Source: Lachnospiraceae bacterium UBA2864
GTDB lineage: Bacteria; Bacillota; Clostridia; Lachnospirales; Lachnospiraceae
DNA: 52,815 bases
Direction of reading: 5' to 3'
Assembly: GCA_002350525.1 (NCBI GenBank)
Contig: DEFA01000032.1
Location: 22,370-75,184 of the forward strand
In this document: one piece after another, positions 45,553-52,815 of the stretch
Numbering within the stretch: position 1 is the first letter of the stretch
Layout: the number at the start of each line of letters is the position of its first letter
Program-made: the position numbers and the translations under genes
Notes under the pieces: model-generated
Seen by the model: the letters and a program-made list of their open reading frames with translations, nothing else
Databases searched by the model: none
Told to the model about the DNA's origin: nothing

Positions 45553-45636
45553 TCAGTATTGTTCTTTATTGATAATGGTATAAGAACAATTGCGTTTCCA
45601 TTTATTTCTACAGGTGCATTTGGATATTCAGAATAG
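45553..45636 (+). pseudogene. Macro-domain remnant
   Basis: This short open stretch ends with NGIRTIAFPFISTGAFGYSE and a stop. It matches the phosphate-binding loop of macro domains; the intact macro gene at 47287 has KGIRSIAFPLISTGGFGYPK. Nothing upstream in frame encodes the rest of the domain (stop at 45550), so this is the relic of a deleted macro gene directly in front of NADAR. Confidence 0.85.
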
Positions 45637-45663
45637 TTGAAATCTTGACGAGGTAGCTGAGGT

Positions 45664-46269
45664 ATGAATAAATATATTTACAGATACGATATTAACTGGC
45701 TCATAGACAAAGTTAATTCTGGAGAAAAACTCAAATATGTTACATTCTGGAAAGCTGATGAGGGATGTGAGAATAACTATTTTGGTCAGTGGTATGCAGG
45801 TAAGCATATAGTGATAAATGGCAGAGCGTATGCTACAGCAGAACAGTATATGATGTCTGAGAAGGCTCTATTATTCAATGATTTAGAAGTCTATGAGAAG
45901 ATAATGAAAGATCCGGATCCTCATAATAGTAAAGCATTGGGAAGGAAAGTAAAGAACTTTAATGGGAATTTATGGGATAAAACTTTTAGAGAGATTATAT
46001 TCCATGGAAATCTTGGAAAGATGCAGTCAGATATAAAGATTCTTAATGCATTACTTGAGACAGAAGATGCTGTTCTGATTGAGGCAAGTCCTACTGATGA
46101 TATATATGGGGCGGGAATGGAGAAGAAGGATCTTCTTAATTCGGATGGAACACTTAAGGTTCTTCCACAGAACTGGCATAAGAAGGATTCAACAAGACAA
46201 GCACAGAATAATCTTGGATTCGTTCTTATGGGAGTAAGGGATTTGTTTAGAGATATTGTAGGAGATTGA
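45664..46269 (+). CDS. NADAR-family ADP-ribosyl glycohydrolase
   Basis: The 201-aa protein matches the NADAR (DUF1768, YbiA-like) family. Segments are VTFWKADEG, YFGQWYAGK, YATAEQYMMSEKALLFND, ALGRKVKNFNGNLWD, VLIEASPTDDIYGAGM and LGFVLMGVRDLF, with the conserved Trp, Glu and Lys residues of the family. NADAR enzymes hydrolyse N-glycosidic bonds of ribosides, and some remove ADP-ribose from guanine bases in DNA or RNA. An AGGT-type site precedes the ATG. A macro-domain relic lies upstream, and a DUF434 gene overlaps its stop (TGATG). Confidence 0.9.
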   Translation: MNKYIYRYDINWLIDKVNSGEKLKYVTFWKADEGCENNYFGQWYAGKHIVINGRAYATAEQYMMSEKALLFNDLEVYEKIMKDPDPHNSKALGRKVKNFNGNLWDKTFREIIFHGNLGKMQSDIKILNALLETEDAVLIEASPTDDIYGAGMEKKDLLNSDGTLKVLPQNWHKKDSTRQAQNNLGFVLMGVRDLFRDIVGD

Positions 46270-46595
46270 TGAAGATGAAGGATGCTAAGAGGGGCTTTGT
46301 TCCATCTGATGAAAGAGAGTTTGGGACAGAGGTTATACCAAAGCTCCGAAAGGCTGCGGAAGAAGTATTATTCCTGCTGAATCACGGATACCCTGTGAAG
46401 GGAGCAACGAGATTCGTAGGAGACCACTATATGTTTTCAGAGCGCCAGCGACTTGCTCTGGCAAGAACTGTATCTCCTGAAGAAGAGATTGTTTCTCGTA
46501 AGAATAGAGAGGTAAATTCTATTGAAGGTGAGACCATCTGCATAGATGGTTTTAATGTGATCATCACAACATGCTTATACCGGTACATGGAGTAG
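46269..46595 (+). CDS. DUF434-family protein, probably truncated
   Basis: The 108-aa product begins with DUF434 sequence: RGFVPSDEREFGTEVIPKLR, LLNHGYPVKGATRFVGDHY and SERQRLALARTV. It then enters the next conserved part (GETICIDGFNVIIT), where family members normally continue for another ~100 residues. Here the frame leaves family sequence and stops at CLYRYME. The gene is probably broken by deletion or recombination just after FNVIIT. ATG 46269 overlaps the NADAR stop by one base; TTG 46266 or ATG 46275 are alternatives. The function of DUF434 is unknown to me. Confidence 0.75.
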   Translation: MKMKDAKRGFVPSDEREFGTEVIPKLRKAAEEVLFLLNHGYPVKGATRFVGDHYMFSERQRLALARTVSPEEEIVSRKNREVNSIEGETICIDGFNVIITTCLYRYME

Positions 46596-46729
46596 GAGAA
46601 CTTGTAAAGGCTGAATCATCCGAAATTGAAGAGGCCTATAGAGGTGATCTTAAGGCAAGTGGATATTTGGTTGTACTTGATAACGTTTCAGTAAGACCTG
46701 CCAAGCAGGAAGAAGTTACATTTGGGTAA
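46571..46729 (+). CDS. Possible 52-aa ORF or fragment after the DUF434 break
   Basis: This frame begins MLIPVHGVGELVKAESSE and ends AKQEEVTFG. It overlaps the truncated DUF434 end by 25 bp in another frame and has no clear ribosome binding site. It may be the 3' end of a gene fused here by a deletion. I cannot match it to DUF434 or a named family. Confidence 0.35.
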   Translation: MLIPVHGVGELVKAESSEIEEAYRGDLKASGYLVVLDNVSVRPAKQEEVTFG

Positions 46730-46766
46730 ATCCATTTTCTATAGAGTATATTGAATAAGGATAGAT

Positions 46767-47282
46767 ATGAGGCTTTTTATAGCGATTGAATTTGATAGAA
46801 AGATAATAAACTCGTTAAAGCAGGTTCAGGGAAGCCTAAAGGCCTGTGGGTTGAGAGGAAGATATACAAGAGAAGAGAATTTTCATCTGACACTAGCCTT
46901 TATCGGTGAATATGATGATCCGGATAAAGTGCTGCGTGTTATGAAGGAAGTTCCATTTGAGGCATTTCCGCTCGAGATAGATGGAATGGGGCGTTTCGGT
47001 GATATCTACTGGGCTGGACTGAAGGATAATCCGAGGCTTTCTTCTTATGTGAGGGCTATGAGAGATAAGTTGAAAGAGAGTGGTATTCCTTACGACAAGA
47101 AGAAGTTTTCGCCACATATAACGCTGGTGCGGGACGGTGCATTTGATAAGGGTGGAAGGCTTCCAGAGTGGATGCCAGAGATGAAGATGAAGGTGAAGGA
47201 AATCTCTTTGGTGAAGTCAGAGTTCACGAAGAGTGGTATGAAGTATACGGTGATAGGTGAAGCGGCTTGTGTGAAGGGGTGA
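46767..47282 (+). CDS. thpR: RNA 2',3'-cyclic phosphodiesterase (2H family, ThpR-like)
   Basis: The 171-aa protein belongs to the 2H phosphoesterase superfamily and has the two HxT motifs in NFHLTLAFIGE (near residue 42) and FSPHITLVRDG (near 115). The N-terminal MRLFIAIEF is typical of ThpR/LigT. Such enzymes open cyclic 2',3'-phosphates on RNA. Related 2H enzymes act on ADP-ribose cyclic phosphate, which fits the NADAR and macro neighbours. The macro gene follows after 4 bp. Confidence 0.92.
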   Translation: MRLFIAIEFDRKIINSLKQVQGSLKACGLRGRYTREENFHLTLAFIGEYDDPDKVLRVMKEVPFEAFPLEIDGMGRFGDIYWAGLKDNPRLSSYVRAMRDKLKESGIPYDKKKFSPHITLVRDGAFDKGGRLPEWMPEMKMKVKEISLVKSEFTKSGMKYTVIGEAACVKG

Positions 47283-47286
47283 GTAC

Positions 47287-48510
47287 ATGCCATTTAAGAT
47301 TGTTCGTAATGACATAACTAAGATGAATACTGAGGCTGTGGTTAATACAGCCAATGAACGTGCTGTTGTGGATACAGGCTGTGACAGTGCGATATATGCA
47401 GCTGCGGGTTATGATGAGTTATTAGCCTATAGACGTGAGCATATAGGTGATGTCCCGGAGGGTGAGGTCTTTATAACTCCGGGATTTAATCTTAAGGCCG
47501 AATTTATAATTCATGCAGTAAGTCCTCTATATATTGATGGTGAGTCAGGTGAAGAGGACAGACTTCGAAGCTGTTACAGGAAAGCACTTTCTCTGGCAGA
47601 TGAGAAGGGGATACGTTCCATAGCATTTCCGCTTATATCCACAGGAGGTTTTGGATATCCGAAGGAAGAGGGAATGCGTATAGCTCTTGATGAGATACAG
47701 GCTTTTCTGGAAGACCATAGAATGATGATCTATCTTGTGGTCTTTGATGAGAAGTCGGCATCTCTTGGCAGAAGAGCTTATCTGGGACTGGAAGAGTATA
47801 TTGACAGGAACTATGTGGAGCAAGCTAGTGACGCAGAATATAATTCTTCCTATTCGAAGGCCAGCAGAAATAGACTGAGCCTCGGCCAGATGCTTAAGAT
47901 GGGGATATCTAGGAGCGAGAAGGCGTCTGCCCGTCCGAGAGAAGAAGCTGCCCGATTACAAGGGGAAGCTGCTCGTCCAAGACGTGAAGAGGCGGCCCAT
48001 CCAAGAAGAGAAGAACATTCTATTCTTTCTGATAGCTGCATGTATGAGGCAGCAAAAGATACATGTGTGGATGAAGAGGCATTTGCCAGTGCCGACATGG
48101 ATCTCTGTGAGGCAGCTGCATCCTTTGAGGAAAAGCATGAGAGCCGTCTTGAGGAGAGAATGAGACACCTGTCCGATACATTTTCTGAGTATCTGCTGTA
48201 TCTGATCCATGATAAGAACATGGAGAATGCAGAGGTTTATAAGAGGGCCATCGTAGATAAGAAGACCTTCTCTAAGATAAAGAATAACGTAGATTATCAT
48301 CCGCAGAAGCTGACTGCTCTGTGCCTATGTGTGGGAGCGAGACTCAATCTGGATGAGTCGAAGGACCTGCTGGCGAGAGCGGGTTATGCCCTTTCACCTT
48401 GTGATAAGACGGATATTATATTTTCGTATTTTATAGAGAATGAGATATATGACATGATAGAGCTGGATATACAGCTGGAAGAGCATGGGCTTCCATGTAT
48501 AATTGCCTGA
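47287..48510 (+). CDS. Macro-domain protein with C-terminal helical (HTH-like) domain
   Basis: Residues 1-170 of the 407-aa protein form a macro domain that binds or hydrolyses ADP-ribose: IVRNDITKMNTEAVVNTANE, GEVFITPGFNL, FIIHAVSPLY and IAFPLISTGGFGYPKEEG. A low-complexity Arg/Glu/Ala linker with short internal repeats (PRREEAA) covers ~215-240. The C-terminal 110 residues are helical (SEYLLYLIHDKNME, then KKTFSKIKNNVDYHPQK, then LDESKDLLARAGYALS). They resemble an XRE-like domain often found on macro and VWA proteins of Clostridia. It follows thpR by 4 bp. Catalytic versus reader function cannot be told by eye. Confidence 0.88.
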   Translation: MPFKIVRNDITKMNTEAVVNTANERAVVDTGCDSAIYAAAGYDELLAYRREHIGDVPEGEVFITPGFNLKAEFIIHAVSPLYIDGESGEEDRLRSCYRKALSLADEKGIRSIAFPLISTGGFGYPKEEGMRIALDEIQAFLEDHRMMIYLVVFDEKSASLGRRAYLGLEEYIDRNYVEQASDAEYNSSYSKASRNRLSLGQMLKMGISRSEKASARPREEAARLQGEAARPRREEAAHPRREEHSILSDSCMYEAAKDTCVDEEAFASADMDLCEAAASFEEKHESRLEERMRHLSDTFSEYLLYLIHDKNMENAEVYKRAIVDKKTFSKIKNNVDYHPQKLTALCLCVGARLNLDESKDLLARAGYALSPCDKTDIIFSYFIENEIYDMIELDIQLEEHGLPCIIA

Positions 48511-48537
48511 CAGCCATGCATTTCAAATATTTTTAAA

Positions 48538-48564
48538 GGTCGCTTCCCGGGAGACCGGTTTTTG
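48538..48564 (+). terminator. Probable terminator after the macro gene
   Basis: GGTC and GACC arms enclose a self-complementary TCCCGGGA and are followed by GGTTTTTG. The structure is compact with a short T-run. A consensus -10 TATAAT at 48577-48582 follows and probably starts the VWA transcript, though no matching -35 is seen. Confidence 0.5.
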
Positions 48565-48636
48565 AAAACAATTTCGTATAATGAGTCCAACAAGTAAACA
48601 AACCGAAAGGTTACGGATTAAAAGGAGGACAATATT

Positions 48637-49311
48637 ATGCGTAAGGGTTTAACAGAGATAGTATTTATCTTAGACAGAAGTGGATCAATGAGAGGTCTTG
48701 AGGCTGATACCATAGGTGGTTTCAATTCCATGATCGAGAAGCAGCAGGAGGAAGAGGGAGAGGCTTATATCTCAACAGTTCTTTTCGACGATAAGTCAGA
48801 GGTTCTCTACGACAGGGTTCCGATAAGAAAAGTTGAGCCGATGACGAATAAGCAGTATTATGTAAGAGGATGTACAGCTCTTCTGGATGCTATCGGAAAG
48901 GCTATCCATCATATAGGAAATGTACATAAGTACGCAAGACCTGAGGACGTTCCTGAGAAGACACTCTTCATAATCACAACAGACGGTATGGAGAATGCCA
49001 GTCACGACTATGATTATAGCAGAGTTAAGAAGATGGTGGAGCGTCAGAAGGAGAAATATCACTGGGAATTTGTATTTCTTGGAGCAAATATCGATGCCAT
49101 AGATGTGGCAGGACGCTTCGGAGTTTCAGCCAGCCGAGCAGTCAGATATGAATGCGACAAGAGGGGAACCAGAAAGAACTTTTCAGTAATGTCAGAGATG
49201 ATAAGTTCCGTAAGAGCCTGCAAGTCAGCAGAAGCTATGGGAGATATGTTTGACGAGGATATGGTATTAGAAGAAATAAGAGAAGATTATAACAGCAGAC
49301 ATAGAGGGTAG
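48637..49311 (+). CDS. VWA-domain protein
   Basis: The 224-aa protein is a stand-alone von Willebrand factor A domain with the metal-site motif FILDRSGSM near residue 12, a conserved Thr in RGCTALLDAIG, and IITTDGMENA. It lacks a signal peptide, so it is cytoplasmic, unlike adhesion VWA proteins. Such small VWA proteins occur next to macro and TerY/kinase genes in stress and NAD-related clusters. AGGAGG precedes the ATG. It likely mediates metal-dependent protein binding; the partner is unknown. Confidence 0.9.
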   Translation: MRKGLTEIVFILDRSGSMRGLEADTIGGFNSMIEKQQEEEGEAYISTVLFDDKSEVLYDRVPIRKVEPMTNKQYYVRGCTALLDAIGKAIHHIGNVHKYARPEDVPEKTLFIITTDGMENASHDYDYSRVKKMVERQKEKYHWEFVFLGANIDAIDVAGRFGVSASRAVRYECDKRGTRKNFSVMSEMISSVRACKSAEAMGDMFDEDMVLEEIREDYNSRHRG

Positions 49312-49354
49312 GCCTAGGCCTGCCCTTATGGGCATTTATGGAGGAGGGTAAAAT

Positions 49355-49807
49355 ATGTTAGAAGTAGGAACAAAGGCACCGGATTTTAAGCTGCCGGATC
49401 AGAATGGGGAAATGCATAGCTTAAAGGACTATAAGGGTAAGAAGGTTATCTTATACTTTTATCCTAAGGATAATACTTCAGGCTGTACGAAGCAGGCCTG
49501 CAGCTTTGGGGAGCTGATGCCTCAGTTTAAGGAGAAGGGGGCAGTGATAATAGGAGTCAGCAAGGACTCAGTTGCTTCCCATAAGAAGTTCGAGGAGAAG
49601 TACGGGCTGCCATTCACGCTGCTTTCAGATGTGGACAGGGTAGCTATTGAAGCATATGATGTCTGGAAAGAGAAGAAGAATTACGGCAAGGTGACTATGG
49701 GCGTCGTAAGAACTACTTATCTTATTGACGAGAAGGGAGTTATCGTTAAGGCTTTCGGAAATGTAAAGGCCGCGGAGAATCCGTCTCAGATGCTTGAAGA
49801 GGTATAA
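49355..49807 (+). CDS. bcp: Thiol peroxidase, Bcp/PrxQ type
   Basis: The 150-aa peroxiredoxin reduces hydrogen peroxide and organic peroxides in the cytoplasm using thioredoxin. It has APDFKLPDQNG, then YFYPKDNTSGCTKQACSF with the peroxidatic Cys and the nearby second Cys typical of PrxQ, and VRTTYLIDEKG. Length and motifs are standard. GGAGGAGGG precedes the ATG. It ends in front of a 58-bp palindrome that separates it from the convergent esterase gene. Confidence 0.95.
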   Translation: MLEVGTKAPDFKLPDQNGEMHSLKDYKGKKVILYFYPKDNTSGCTKQACSFGELMPQFKEKGAVIIGVSKDSVASHKKFEEKYGLPFTLLSDVDRVAIEAYDVWKEKKNYGKVTMGVVRTTYLIDEKGVIVKAFGNVKAAENPSQMLEEV

Positions 49808-49923
49808 TGTGGTATAATATATTTTTAATGTTGAAATGGGAATCAGAGCAATGGATTATTAGTGCCAAGAAGCGGCAAAGAAATAATAGAAAAGAATAGA
49901 TAATTTATAGGAGGCTGTATAAA

Positions 49924-49981
49924 ATTGAAGTGCACCCTAAATGTTAGACAAAAAAGTTTAGCATTTGGGGTGCACTTCAAT
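49924..49981. repeat. 58-bp palindrome made of two IS150-type inverted ends
   Basis: The two arms carry GAAGTGCACCCTAAATG and, read on the other strand, GAAGTGCACCCCAAATG, each continuing as TTAGACA or CTAAACT. TGCACCC followed by GTTAGACA is the pattern of IS3-family (IS150 group) ends. With only a few bases between them, this is a collapsed element or MITE-like relic. As RNA it forms a long hairpin between two convergent genes and may end transcription from both sides. Confidence 0.75.
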
Positions 49982-50006
49982 AAGACTTGTCTATTTTACA
50001 TTGTTG

Positions 50007-51575
50007 TTATTCAGGAGGATATGTATCCTTCAGATATTCGACCAACATATCAGGAATATACTGATAATGGTGGGATTCGTACAATTTACAAGTTACACTA
50101 GCGTTATGGGCTTCCAACCGGTTTTTCAGATTCTCGATTCCCTCAAGTGTTGAGGCATGTCCGTTGTAGGAGGCTTCATAATCAGGATCCTCTTCTGATC
50201 CTCCACAGAGAAACACTTTCTTATCCAGAACTTCATGTCGGTCAAAGTAGCCGTAATCTGTCTCACAGCCTTCAGGATCCAGGTTGAATGTTGTGTCATA
50301 CAGTCCCCAGAAAGCCGGACTTCCGATGATGTAGCGCCCGAAGGGCTGATTCTCATAACGGTCTGAATTGAATAAGGCATAATGAGTAAATACGCCTCCG
50401 TCGGAGTGACCGTAAAGGGTTGAATTCTCGTAATCGATATTATAGTTTTCTCCAAGATATGGCATCAGATTGTTCGTAATAAAATCCAGCAGAAGAGCTC
50501 TGTTCTGCACGAAATACTGACCACGGATATTTCCGTCTGCACCATTCATGTGGTAGTTATAACCAAGGCTTACTAGGATTACATCTGATGCTTCTCCCTC
50601 TTCCATAGCCTTTCGGAGGGAAGGATGATTTCCGAAACGCCATACACCGTCAGTCAGAAAGAATACCGGATATGATTTATCCTTATCGTAATTCGGAGGC
50701 AGGGTAACGTGAACCAGAAATTCTGTATCCAGCTCTTCATCATAAATGTTGATCTCATCGATGGAGTCTTTTATTTTTTCTACCTCAGCACGGTCATATT
50801 CCCATTCATTTCGATAGTCCGATGATTCTTCATCGAAATCAGAATATAAAGAAGGATCTGATGGATTGACAGTGCCTTGCGGAAGTATCTCCGCTTCGCC
50901 GTTTTGGATGGCTTCATAAGCATATTTAACACGCTGAGCCATCAGTTCAGCTGCACTCTCAGAATATCCTTTAGACGCTACACAATCTTTTCTGACCCAG
51001 TCCAGATACTCATCCAGACTTGAAAACTTTTCTATGATCTCTGTCTCATTTCCATCAGAATCTGTACGAATTTCTGATATCGAAATGAAATCATCTTTAA
51101 AATCCGTTTCAGGTATTGTATATTCCATAAGCTTTCCATCAAGCAGGACAAATCGATTTTTTATTACTGCGTCGGGTTCCATTGCCTGATAGTCTTTTAA
51201 TATATCCTGATAGTCAGACTCCGGCAGATAATCCCGCATTTCCTCAAGCTTTGCGATTTCTTCCGCTGGTGTGGTGGTTTTTTCCTCAACAGCTACGGTG
51301 TGTCCGGTGGGATCCCATTCTGCTTTATCTGAATCTTCCGTTGGTTCATCCAGCAGAGTCAGCTCGTGCTTTGACACACGGGACAGTTCGTTTTCGGTCA
51401 TTTGATTTGTCAGAAATATTTCTGCTGTCTCTTCCGTTGAAACCTGCTCCGTTATCTGCTGCTGTGGTTCTTCAGAAGCGGTTATGTCCCCTTGCTTTCC
51501 GCATGCGTTCAGAGGTAGAAGCATGCAGGTTAATATACATACTGTGATCAATCTTTTATTTCTGTTTTTCTTCAT
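50007..51575 (-). CDS. Lipoprotein esterase, Fes/EstD-like alpha/beta hydrolase
   Basis: The 522-aa protein has a lipoprotein signal (KKNRNKR, hydrophobic stretch, lipobox PLNAC), so it is a membrane-anchored extracellular enzyme. Residues ~25-260 are acidic and of unknown fold. The C-terminal half is a putative esterase domain with YPVFFLTDGVWRFG, the nucleophile serine in LYGHSDGGVFTHYA, IGSPAFWG, and a likely catalytic His in YESHHYQYIPDM. Such domains cleave feruloyl or acetyl esters of plant polysaccharides or siderophore esters; the substrate here is not known. GGGGGAAAT precedes its ATG. It diverges from the AraC gene, which may regulate it. Confidence 0.87.
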   Translation of the reverse strand: MKKNRNKRLITVCILTCMLLPLNACGKQGDITASEEPQQQITEQVSTEETAEIFLTNQMTENELSRVSKHELTLLDEPTEDSDKAEWDPTGHTVAVEEKTTTPAEEIAKLEEMRDYLPESDYQDILKDYQAMEPDAVIKNRFVLLDGKLMEYTIPETDFKDDFISISEIRTDSDGNETEIIEKFSSLDEYLDWVRKDCVASKGYSESAAELMAQRVKYAYEAIQNGEAEILPQGTVNPSDPSLYSDFDEESSDYRNEWEYDRAEVEKIKDSIDEINIYDEELDTEFLVHVTLPPNYDKDKSYPVFFLTDGVWRFGNHPSLRKAMEEGEASDVILVSLGYNYHMNGADGNIRGQYFVQNRALLLDFITNNLMPYLGENYNIDYENSTLYGHSDGGVFTHYALFNSDRYENQPFGRYIIGSPAFWGLYDTTFNLDPEGCETDYGYFDRHEVLDKKVFLCGGSEEDPDYEASYNGHASTLEGIENLKNRLEAHNASVTCKLYESHHYQYIPDMLVEYLKDTYPPE

Positions 51576-51713
51576 ATCTATTTCCCCCTTGTGTTGTCTG
51601 CGAAAACCATTATAATTTCATTTTACTGTCAAAACCATAAGGATAATGTTATAATTTATAACAATATCGTAAATTGGACTGAATTAAGAATATCAGATCA
51701 GAGGTGAAACAGA

Positions 51714-52622
51714 ATGAAAAACAAACAATATCTGGAGAAACGCGAACAATGGCGTGCCATGATCAGGCAGAGAGATGATCGCTCGGAGATTGTTAATTAT
51801 GATGATCCTTCATTTCCGTCATATTCATTTGAAGGGCATATGGATGGCACTTCACCATGGATCAGAAAGGTCCACTGGCATGAGGATGTGGAGATGATGA
51901 GTGTCCTTACAGGGAAAATGGCCTATAATATAAACGGTTCGATTGTTGAGGTTTCGGCAGGTGATACGCTTTTTATCAATTCACGTCAGATGCATTACTC
52001 CACCGACGTGGATAATACTTATTGTACCTATATTATCACGGTTATCCATCCGAGACTTCTGATTTCTTCTCCGGAGGTTGAATCGGAATATGTGCTTCCA
52101 ATCATTACCGACCCTGACTTGCAATACATATTGTTTCGAAATGGGGATAAAACAGCAAAGAGCATTGCTATGCTGACACGGGAACTGAACAGTTTCTCCG
52201 GGAATCAGTTTGAGATTACCCGATGCTTCTTCCAGATATGGCATTACATCCTGGAATCTGCGAAGATAAATCAGGAAGAGTTATCCGAGATTCATTTCCA
52301 GCGGATAGGAAGTCTGAAGAATATGATCGGTTTTATCCGAGATAATTATTCTGACAGGCTTTCATTGGAAGAAATCGCAAGGGCCGGAAGCATGAGTAAA
52401 TCCAGCTGCAATAATCTCTTTAAAAAATATACCGGGCATACGCCAAATGAATATCTGATCCGCTACAGGCTGGATAAGGCCATGGAGCTTCTTGCATCCT
52501 CGGATGACAGTGTTGAGTTTATCAGTAGTTTGTGTGGCTTTAATTCCTCCAGTTATATGACGGAGCAGTTTGTGAAATGTTACAATATCACGCCGAGACA
52601 ATTTCGGAATAATCGTAAATAA
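51714..52622 (+). CDS. AraC-family transcription regulator with cupin domain
   Basis: The 302-aa protein has an N-terminal cupin sensor (VHWHEDVEMMSVLTGKMAY, then VSAGDTLFINSRQMHYS). A C-terminal pair of AraC helix-turn-helices follows (LSLEEIARAGSMSKSSCNNL and VEFISSLCGFNSSSYMTEQF, ending PRQFRNN). It binds DNA and responds to a small ligand, often a sugar. It is divergently arranged with the lipoprotein esterase across a 138-bp AT-rich intergenic region, so that gene is a likely target. AGAGGTGAA precedes the ATG. Confidence 0.93.
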   Translation: MKNKQYLEKREQWRAMIRQRDDRSEIVNYDDPSFPSYSFEGHMDGTSPWIRKVHWHEDVEMMSVLTGKMAYNINGSIVEVSAGDTLFINSRQMHYSTDVDNTYCTYIITVIHPRLLISSPEVESEYVLPIITDPDLQYILFRNGDKTAKSIAMLTRELNSFSGNQFEITRCFFQIWHYILESAKINQEELSEIHFQRIGSLKNMIGFIRDNYSDRLSLEEIARAGSMSKSSCNNLFKKYTGHTPNEYLIRYRLDKAMELLASSDDSVEFISSLCGFNSSSYMTEQFVKCYNITPRQFRNNRK

Positions 52623-52695
52623 AAAGGAATAGCTGCGCATGCGGGAGAGAAAGTTTTGATTCCGATAAATATAAAGGCATGAACTCATATTTATT

Positions 52696-52815
52696 TTAAT
52701 AAAAGAATGTGTAAAAATCATATTCATCTGTTTTCCAACCATTAGCATTATAGAAAGCTTTAGCGGTTGAATTTGTTTTTTCGGTGATTAAGGTAAATCC
52801 TTTAGCTCTATCATA
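52696..52815 (-). CDS. GNAT-family acetyltransferase, C-terminal fragment
   Basis: On the minus strand the last 39 codons before the window edge read KGFTLITEKTNSTAKAFYNA, then NGWKTDEYDF and TFFY, followed by a stop at 52696-52698. The pattern of a strand, then NSTAKAFYNANGW, is the end of a GNAT N-acetyltransferase. The rest lies beyond base 52815. Confidence 0.75.
   Translation of the reverse strand, partial: YDRAKGFTLITEKTNSTAKAFYNANGWKTDEYDFYTFFY

Overview
The window looks like a low-GC Gram-positive anaerobe of the Clostridia, most likely Lachnospiraceae (Butyrivibrio/Roseburia/Eubacterium-like). This rests on strong AGGAGG ribosome binding sites, a c-di-GMP-I riboswitch, a PTS sugar operon and a glycyl-radical-activase-like radical SAM gene. 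Genus is not resolvable from the sequence alone.

Layout. (1) 1-4385: sugar PTS operon: end of a sucrose-type EIIBC-IIA permease, HPr, Enzyme I and a GH32 sucrose-6-phosphate hydrolase. (2) 4460-5713: a promoter, a c-di-GMP-I riboswitch with an intrinsic terminator, and a lipoprotein gene. (3) 5819-8445: a complete IS21-family element (istA, istB) with a 7-bp target duplication, inserted between the lipoprotein gene and its terminator. (4) 8533-8986: six closely packed tRNA genes, several with mispaired acceptor stems and no encoded CCA. (5) 9019-11612: an XRE regulator, three very small ORFs and a translationally coupled Cys-cluster protein plus radical SAM pair. (6) 11784-15889: a DNase I-fold (EEP) hydrolase, a large helical protein of unknown function and a membrane/coiled-coil protein.

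(7) 16069-32142: a tight four-gene operon: SNF2 helicase, giant adenine-type DNA methylase, 2113-aa DEAD-box/DUF1998 helicase and a UvrD-type helicase with an N-terminal ParE/RelE-like domain. It resembles class 1 DISARM (drmD, drmMI, drmA/drmB) but with the DrmA- and DrmB-type parts on one polypeptide and no separate drmC. (8) 32289-45334: a second same-strand set: TIR protein, Upf1-like SF1 helicase with a PLD-like tail, DUF262/DUF1524 (GmrSD-like) protein, topoisomerase III, UvrD helicase with an inserted nuclease-like domain and RQC-like tail, and a small winged-helix partner. I do not recognise this combination as a named system. It is the best candidate here for an undescribed one.

(9) 45336-49313: genes tied to NAD/ADP-ribose chemistry: a macro-domain remnant, NADAR glycohydrolase, truncated DUF434 gene, 2H phosphoesterase (ThpR-like), macro protein with a helical C-terminal domain, and a VWA protein. 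(10) 49355-52815: Bcp peroxiredoxin, a 58-bp palindrome built from two IS150-type ends, a lipoprotein esterase (minus strand), an AraC regulator and the end of a GNAT acetyltransferase.

Regions 5 to 9 read as a defence/accessory island bordered by tRNAs and IS remains. No integrase, phage structural gene or CRISPR array was seen. All functional calls come from motifs read by eye.
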